A stretch of 17,584 nt of DNA from JAWAAW01 sp038884575 (lineage in GTDB: Archaea; Nanobdellota; Nanobdellia; Woesearchaeales; ARS49), in contig JAWABQ010000014.1 in NCBI GenBank assembly GCA_038884575.1, positions 1-17,584 of the forward strand, in the 5' to 3' direction. Position numbers and translations under genes: made by a program. The notes under the pieces were generated by a model. It searched no databases and was not told the DNA's origin. It was given only the letters and a program-made list of their open reading frames with translations. Each line of letters starts with the position of its first letter. Position 1 is the first letter of the stretch. Shown piece by piece: positions 12,816 to 17,584 of the stretch.

Positions 12816-13438
12816 AGCAGCAGCACAATATTGCGGACAAGGTAAAAATTCTCGCATTCAGCGATACCCACGGCAGGGATTTGAGGCATTTGGTTGACAA
12901 GGCGGAAAAAGAGGGGGTAAAGCTTGTTTTTGCCTGCGGGGACTGGAGCGCGCTGGATGAGCTTCCGCCTTATCTTGTCAGCCAGTTCAAGAAAAAAGGA
13001 ATGAAGATGTTTGTGCAGACAGGAAACCACGAGAATTTCGCAACCTCAGACGCGCTTGCAGAGAAGTACGGCATAAAGCACCTGCACGGCGAGGGTGTTG
13101 TTTACAATGACGTTGGGTTTTTTGGCGCAGGAGGCTCAACACAGATAGGCCCGCACGGCGTAATTGACGAGGCAGAATTGTTTGAGCTCCTGAAGCAGGG
13201 CTTTGAGAAAGTCAAGGATGCGAAGAAGAAAGTCATGCTTGTGCACGAGCACCCTGCAGGAACTGTGTTTGAGCTTGGCAGGTTCCCTGGAAGCAAGGCA
13301 ATCAGGCGCGCAATCACAGAATTCAAGCCTGACTTTGTCATCTGCGGCCACATCCACGAGGCAGCAGGCGTTGAGGACAAAATCGGCAATACAAGGATAA
13401 TCAACGTCGCAAAGAACGGGAAGATACTGGAGTTCTGA
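12812..13438 (+). CDS. Calcineurin-like metallophosphoesterase
   Basis: This 208-aa protein is a small single-domain phosphoesterase of the YfcE/MJ0936-like class, which hydrolyses phosphodiesters or phosphomonoesters with a dinuclear metal centre. All motifs are present: SDTHG (Asp18, His20), CGDWS (Asp44), GNHE (Asn72, His73), LVHEHP (His145) and GHIHE (His180, His182). The substrate cannot be read from the sequence. It overlaps the DUF1858 fusion gene by ATGA and is the last gene of the Fe-S operon, which suggests cotranslation; any functional tie to Fe-S assembly is inference. Its stop codon lies directly against the stop of the converging permease gene, with no bases between. Confidence 0.93.
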   Translation: MKQQHNIADKVKILAFSDTHGRDLRHLVDKAEKEGVKLVFACGDWSALDELPPYLVSQFKKKGMKMFVQTGNHENFATSDALAEKYGIKHLHGEGVVYNDVGFFGAGGSTQIGPHGVIDEAELFELLKQGFEKVKDAKKKVMLVHEHPAGTVFELGRFPGSKAIRRAITEFKPDFVICGHIHEAAGVEDKIGNTRIINVAKNGKILEF

Positions 13439-14662
13439 TTATTCATACCTCAATGCGTCAACAGGCTTCAGCTTTGAAGCTCTTCTGGCGGGTAATACCC
13501 CGCTCACTGCGCCGACAAGGAATGAGAACAGCAGGGCTCCGACAATCAAATACCACGGGAATACTGCCATTAACGTGTTTTCGCCGAACTGCGCATTAAC
13601 ACCAACCTCAACACCTTTGCTTATTCCAAACCCGATTATTATCCCTATGATTCCCCCTGCCATTCCGAGGAATCCGCTTTCAATCAGGAAAATGCCAAGT
13701 ATGTCCCTGTTTCTTGCGCCTATTGCCTTCATTACCCCAATCTCGCGGGTGCGCTCAAGCACTGCTGTATACATCGTGTTCATTATTCCTATCCCGCCGA
13801 CAATCAGGCTTATTGCCGCAATGCCGATAAATACTGCCTGGACAATATTGAATATTTTTGTGAAAGCCTCAATCATTTGCGTGCTTGTCTGGACTGTGAA
13901 GTCCTCCTTGCCCTCCTTCAGGTGCCTGTCGCGCCGTATTGCTTTTTTGACGTCATCTGCGATTTTCTCAGGATTCTCGCCAGACGCGCTCTGGGCAACA
14001 ATGTAAGAATACGCCTCTGGCTCGTTTGTCATCTCCCTTAATTCTGATTCAGATATTGTCACAGTAGGGTCTGTTCCAGGGTCCCCTGTGCGCTTCAATA
14101 TGCCGACAACCTCGAACAGTCTTCCCCCAACAAGTATTTTGTTGCCGATTTGTATTTCTTTTTTGAAATAGTCCTTGTATGCAAGGTCATTTCCTATTAC
14201 TGCCTTGCCTTTGTCTTTTGATGTCAGCATTCTTCCTTCTGCAATCTCCCATGAGTTCAGCTGCGTCATCAGGTCTGCATCATCCTGTTCATCCGGCAGG
14301 CCCATTACAAACTGCGTCCTCTGGAAGTCATTGAATGCAATGAGCTGCGCCCTGAAAAGCGCGCCTGCTGCGCGTTTCACGCCTTTTGTCTTTTCTGCGA
14401 TGTCAAGGTCGCGCTTTTTGAGCTGGTTTGGAATGTTTGAGCCCCCGAACCCCATTTCCCTTGCCTGAATTATGATCTTGTCCCCGCCGATTTTTTCAAA
14501 CTGGGCATCAATCATTGCCTGCAAGCCCTGCCCAAGCGAGACAAGCGCCACAACAGCAGCTATTCCGATAAAAACGCCGAGCATTGTGAGTATTGTTCTT
14601 CTTCTCCTGCGGCGCACGTTCCTGAAAGCCAGCATGAACAGTTCAAGAAGGTCTTCCATCAT
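13439..14662 (-). CDS. MacB/FtsX-type ABC transporter permease (second copy)
   Basis: This 407-aa permease has one N-terminal transmembrane helix after an Arg-rich stretch (RRRRRRTILTMLG, helix about 24-45), a MacB-like extracellular domain (about 48-270), and three C-terminal helices with the FtsX core (VGGIGIMNTMYTAVLERTREIGVMKAIGAR). It ends LPARRASKLKPVDALRYE, the usual MacB/LolC terminus. It would pair with the neighbouring paralogue and the ATPase to export lipids, peptides or drugs, or to transmit force across the membrane. The start is ambiguous: ATG-ATG in a row (14662 and 14659), and AGGGGTGA lies only 1 base before the first but 4 before the second. The first overlaps the upstream stop as ATGA. 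Confidence 0.92.
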   Translation of the reverse strand: MMEDLLELFMLAFRNVRRRRRRTILTMLGVFIGIAAVVALVSLGQGLQAMIDAQFEKIGGDKIIIQAREMGFGGSNIPNQLKKRDLDIAEKTKGVKRAAGALFRAQLIAFNDFQRTQFVMGLPDEQDDADLMTQLNSWEIAEGRMLTSKDKGKAVIGNDLAYKDYFKKEIQIGNKILVGGRLFEVVGILKRTGDPGTDPTVTISESELREMTNEPEAYSYIVAQSASGENPEKIADDVKKAIRRDRHLKEGKEDFTVQTSTQMIEAFTKIFNIVQAVFIGIAAISLIVGGIGIMNTMYTAVLERTREIGVMKAIGARNRDILGIFLIESGFLGMAGGIIGIIIGFGISKGVEVGVNAQFGENTLMAVFPWYLIVGALLFSFLVGAVSGVLPARRASKLKPVDALRYE

Positions 14663-15873
14663 TCACCCCTCAATGCTTCTACCGGCGGCAGCCTGCTTGC
14701 CTGGCGCGCAGGCAATGCCCCTGATACCATTCCAACAATGAATGAGAATGCAAGCGCGCCAACAATCAAATACCACGGAAATGATGCCTGTATGAGGTTT
14801 CCAATAACCCCTGTGGCAATAACCTCAACTGACTTGCTCAGCGCCATTCCGATAACAATGCCTATCGCCCCGCCTGCCATGCCCAAAAGCCCGCTTTCAA
14901 GCAAAAATATGAGCATTACATCGCTGTTTCTTGCGCCTACTGCCTTCATTATTCCAATATCGCGCTTTCTTTCAAGCACTGCAGTGTACATCGTGTTCAT
15001 TATCCCAATGCCGCCCACAAGCAGGCTTATCAGCGCAATTCCGACAAACACTGCCTGCACAACCCCCAGTATTGTATTCACAGAATCTATCAGTTCCTGG
15101 CTTGTCTGGACAGTGAAGTCCTCATAGCCCTCCTTCAGGTGCCTGTCGCGCCTCATTGCCCTTTCAATCCTTTCAGCCACTTTGTTTATGTCCTCGTTTT
15201 GCATCACCTGGGCTGCTATCATGCTGAAGCTTTCTTTTTCATCCAGTATTTCCCTTGCATCTTCCTCGTTCATGAACACTGCCATGTCAATGTTCAGCGC
15301 AATTTTCGGCATCAGTCCAATGACTTCAAACTGCCTTCCATTAAGAAGAATCTTTGAGCCAATTGTGATATCCTTTTCAAACCGCTTTCCTGCCCAGACA
15401 TTATTCCCAACTATTATTTTCCCGCGGTCTGCCATCTTGAGCATCCTTCCCTGCTCAACCTTCAGGGTGTTTGTGTCGATGGAAAGCTGCCTGTCAGGCT
15501 CCTCGTCAGGCATGCTTGCAACAAACAGGTTTTCTGTTTCGCCCTGGTATTCTGCAGACACTGACCTGAGAAGCCTTCCAAATGCGGTCTTTACCCCTGC
15601 TGTCCTCTTGACAAGGTCAAGGTCATGCCTCCCTATCGAGCCGGCCACATTTGCGCCAGGCGGACCCATTCCTGCTGTTGCTGCCTGAACTATTATCTTG
15701 TCGCTGCCTATGCCTGCAAACTGGGCATTGATTGCATCCTGCATGCCCTGTCCGAGCGATATCAGGGACACAACTGCCGCAATGCCAATAAAAATCCCAA
15801 GCATGGTCAGCGATGTGCGCAAAAAGCGCTTGCGCATGCTGCCAAATGCAATGACAAGATAATCTTTCAGCAT
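14659..15873 (-). CDS. MacB/FtsX-type ABC transporter permease (first copy)
   Basis: This 404-aa permease has the same layout as the next gene: helix 1 (about 20-41, TSLTMLGIFIGIAAVVSLIS), a MacB-like extracellular domain, then three helices containing VGGIGIMNTMYTAVLERKRDIGIMKAVGAR, and the ending LPARQASRLPPVEALRGE. Long identical stretches with the second copy (for example RRDRHLKEG, EDFTVQTS, VGGIGIMNTMYTAVLER) show a tandem duplication. The two extracellular domains differ more, with a Gly/Pro-rich insert here near residue 68 (GMGPPGANVAG). A heterodimer like LolC/LolE is the likely arrangement. The ATG lies one base after the stop of the COG1361 gene, which implies tight coupling. Confidence 0.92.
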   Translation of the reverse strand: MLKDYLVIAFGSMRKRFLRTSLTMLGIFIGIAAVVSLISLGQGMQDAINAQFAGIGSDKIIVQAATAGMGPPGANVAGSIGRHDLDLVKRTAGVKTAFGRLLRSVSAEYQGETENLFVASMPDEEPDRQLSIDTNTLKVEQGRMLKMADRGKIIVGNNVWAGKRFEKDITIGSKILLNGRQFEVIGLMPKIALNIDMAVFMNEEDAREILDEKESFSMIAAQVMQNEDINKVAERIERAMRRDRHLKEGYEDFTVQTSQELIDSVNTILGVVQAVFVGIALISLLVGGIGIMNTMYTAVLERKRDIGIMKAVGARNSDVMLIFLLESGLLGMAGGAIGIVIGMALSKSVEVIATGVIGNLIQASFPWYLIVGALAFSFIVGMVSGALPARQASRLPPVEALRGE

Positions 15874-15874
15874 T

Positions 15875-17065
15875 TTAGCGCTTCTTCTTTTTCCTTATGC
15901 GCCAGTAAATGATGCCGCCCACAACAATCACTGCAAGCACAATCCAGCCCCACGGGAACCCGCCATTGCCAAGCTCCTTTGCAGTGATAATCCTCAAAGG
16001 CAGGTTATAGGACTCCTTGAAGCCCACATTGTACGGGTCCTTGAACTCAAGCTGTACATTCAGCCTTGGCTCTGAAACCTTGGGCTTGATTGTGAAGTCA
16101 ACAGTTTCAAAGTCATCGCTGTCAAGGTTGCCAACATATGCCTCATTGCTCGAGCTCAAAACCTCATAATCAGGCGTCTCAACAAGCCTGACAGAGACAT
16201 ACTTCATGTTGACTATGCCCTTGTTCACAATCTTCAGCGAAACAGTGCCTGGCGATGTCTTGGACCTGAATTTTGTCGAATCAACAGTCACCGAGATTTC
16301 AGGCTTTGTGTTCACAACAAGGCTCACTTTTGCAGTATCAGTGTACTGCTTGCTCCTCTCATCCTGGTATGACAGGCTCAGAGGGATGCTGTACACCTTT
16401 ACAGCAGTGCTTGGGTCAGAAGCCATGCTGAAAGTGACTGTTTCTGTCTCTCCTGCGCCGACAAAATCAATGCGCTTCTTTGTGCCAGAGCCTATTGTGC
16501 TGAAAATTCCGTCCTCAAGGTCAATGCCAACATCAAGGTTCTTTACCCCAATCCTGCCCGCATTCCTCATCTTGAGGGTTATGCCGAATGTCTGGCCTGG
16601 AACAACAGTCTCTGGTTCAACCTTGTAATCATCAATCACCATCACCGCATTCTGCGTCTGCAAGGTGATTGGAGCCTCAAACTGCACCCATTGGTCAATC
16701 GTGCCGTATTTGTAAAGGAACTTGACATTGTTGTCGCCGTTTGGGGCATTCGGGTCAATATACAATGTGAATTTCACGACCTTGTTTTCTATTGCTGCAA
16801 TTGTGCCGACATCAACCTCGCCCTTTACCCCCTCTGCAAGGCTGAAAGGGTATTCTGGCACGAACTTTATGACAACCCTGTCTGCCTTTGTGCCCTGGTT
16901 GCTCAACTGCACCCAGACATCAACAGTATTGCCCTGCTCTGCCGGCGTTGGTTCATAGCGCAGGATTGATGCAGTCACCATTCCTCCCCCAACAGCAGCA
17001 GCACCTGAAGCTGAGATAACCAAAGCAAGCGCAAGCGCCAAAACCGACATGATATTTTTTATCAT
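15875..17065 (-). CDS. COG1361-type surface protein of an ABC export system
   Basis: This 396-aa secreted protein stays anchored in the membrane. It has a signal peptide (1-24: MIKN, a hydrophobic core of Ala/Leu/Val, then SASGAAA), about three beta-sandwich repeats of the CARDB-like kind (about 30-135, 140-250, 255-360; each with a motif such as VQLSNQGTKAD, LKMRNAGRIGV or LKIVNKGIVNM), a C-terminal transmembrane helix (WGWIVLAVIVVGGIIYW) and a basic cytoplasmic tail. This is the COG1361 layout, named for S-layer-like proteins in archaea. It sits between the ATPase and the two permeases, where MacB operons of diderm bacteria encode the MacA adaptor. A role as extracellular partner of the transporter is inferred from that. 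A strong GAGGTGG site precedes the ATG, which overlaps the ATPase stop. Confidence 0.88.
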   Translation of the reverse strand: MIKNIMSVLALALALVISASGAAAVGGGMVTASILRYEPTPAEQGNTVDVWVQLSNQGTKADRVVIKFVPEYPFSLAEGVKGEVDVGTIAAIENKVVKFTLYIDPNAPNGDNNVKFLYKYGTIDQWVQFEAPITLQTQNAVMVIDDYKVEPETVVPGQTFGITLKMRNAGRIGVKNLDVGIDLEDGIFSTIGSGTKKRIDFVGAGETETVTFSMASDPSTAVKVYSIPLSLSYQDERSKQYTDTAKVSLVVNTKPEISVTVDSTKFRSKTSPGTVSLKIVNKGIVNMKYVSVRLVETPDYEVLSSSNEAYVGNLDSDDFETVDFTIKPKVSEPRLNVQLEFKDPYNVGFKESYNLPLRIITAKELGNGGFPWGWIVLAVIVVGGIIYWRIRKKKKR

Positions 17066-17584
17066 TTTTTTCCACCTCGCACTAATTGTGATTTTATGAT
17101 TGTTCCGTCTTTCAGGAATGAGATTCTGTCAGCAGCCCTTGCAAGAATGTCATCGTGAGTCACAAGCACGACTGTCTTTCCCTCGTGCTCGTTAAGCTCC
17201 CTCAAAAAGAGCATGACTTCCCTTCCTGCCCTGCTGTCAAGATTTCCTGTGGGCTCATCAGCAAGGATAACAGCAGGGTCAACCGAGAGCGCCCTTGCTA
17301 TTGCAACTCTTTGTTGTTCTCCGCCAGAGAGCTGGTTTGGCTTGTGATCCAGCCTGTCCCCAAGCCCGAACTGCCTGAGCAGCTTTGTTGCGCGCTCAAT
17401 CCGCTCATCTTCAGGCATTCCCTGGAATGTCATTGGAAGCATCACGTTCTCAATTGCAGTGAGAGTCTCTATCAGGTTAAACTTCTGGAATATGAACCCT
17501 ATTTTCCTTCCACGGATCTGGGCAAGGTCTGACTCTGCAAGCCGGCTTATGTTCTGCCCGTCAAGGCTAATCTCACCTTTTGTT
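17062..17584 (-). CDS. ABC transporter ATPase, LolD/MacB type, partial
   Basis: The frame runs to the window end, so the N-terminus, including Walker A, is outside. The visible 173 residues start at the TKGEISLDG region and contain the Q-loop FIFQKFNLIETLTAIENV, the signature LSGGEQQRVAIARAL, Walker B with catalytic Glu (AVILADEPTGNLDS) and the H-loop His (LVTHDD). TGNLDS and the Q-loop wording are typical of LolD/MacB/FtsE-class ATPases that drive FtsX-type permeases without an import protein. Starting it at the Met at 17445 would cut the Q-loop and is wrong. Its stop overlaps the COG1361 start by ATGA. The operon promoter lies beyond the window. Confidence 0.95.
   Translation of the reverse strand, partial: TKGEISLDGQNISRLAESDLAQIRGRKIGFIFQKFNLIETLTAIENVMLPMTFQGMPEDERIERATKLLRQFGLGDRLDHKPNQLSGGEQQRVAIARALSVDPAVILADEPTGNLDSRAGREVMLFLRELNEHEGKTVVLVTHDDILARAADRISFLKDGTIIKSQLVRGGKK

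Noticed and set aside
14657..14662. A frameshift or broken junction between the two permeases, suggested by the tandem ATG-ATG
   Set aside because: Both permeases have complete termini (LPARQASRLPPVEALRGE and a normal N-terminal helix); the overlap is an ordinary ATGA coupling with a choice of two adjacent starts.
1..17584. tRNA genes, CRISPR arrays, insertion sequences, toxin-antitoxin pairs or attachment sites
   Set aside because: Reading through both strands I found no cloverleaf or CCA-type tRNA pattern, no regularly spaced direct repeats, no transposase or integrase motifs and no target duplications.

Overview
The window reads as chromosomal DNA of an archaeon, most likely a DPANN-type lineage (Woesearchaeota/Pacearchaeota-like); that placement is an inference from gene content, not a database result. 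The archaeal evidence is direct. Upstream of the genes lie AT-rich TATA/BRE-like boxes of the form AAGCTTTATAAACC, several of them so close to the start codon that the message would be leaderless. Poly-T tracts follow some genes. There is an archaeal Lhr helicase, a COG1361 surface protein, an archaeal-style XRE regulator and a CxxC-x17-CxxC mini zinc protein. Gene density is very high, with ATGA stop/start overlaps and convergent genes that touch or overlap. I saw no tRNA, rRNA, CRISPR array, insertion sequence or phage gene. No stretch longer than 300 bases lacks a gene.

Layout. (1) 1-652: the 3' end of a site-2-protease-like M50 membrane peptidase, then an unrecognised 127-aa protein. (2) 660-4642: a winged-helix regulator diverges from grpE-dnaK-dnaJ, a complete bacterial-type Hsp70 machine; the shared 119-bp spacer holds two TATA boxes and a TTAGT-CAC-ACTAA palindrome that could be the repressor operator. 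(3) 4852-8318: a large Lhr-type helicase converges on an unrecognised 182-aa gene, with the stop codons overlapping. (4) 8447-10041: a 77-aa two-helix membrane protein with paired cysteines at both ends, a 47-aa zinc protein and an HD-domain phosphohydrolase, each with its own promoter. (5) 10111-13438: a five-gene iron-sulfur operon. It runs from a helix-turn-helix regulator with a four-cysteine tail, through cysteine desulfurase (IscS) and an IscU/NifU scaffold with a degenerate C-terminal domain, to a DUF1858/A-type-carrier-like fusion lacking the usual carrier cysteines and a metallophosphoesterase. (6) 13439-17584, minus strand: an ABC exporter of the MacB/LolCDE class (ATPase, COG1361 surface protein, two paralogous permeases), truncated by the window end.

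How it fits together. The most interesting unit is the Fe-S operon. IscS supplies sulfur to the IscU scaffold, the odd fusion protein is placed as a downstream redox or carrier partner, and the leading regulator carries a cysteine cluster that could sense Fe-S or metal status, a functional analogue of bacterial IscR built on a different fold. The second is the heat-shock unit, where a divergent regulator and a promoter palindrome suggest local repression of a horizontally acquired Hsp70 system. The third is the exporter, where a membrane-anchored COG1361 protein sits where diderm bacteria encode the MacA adaptor.
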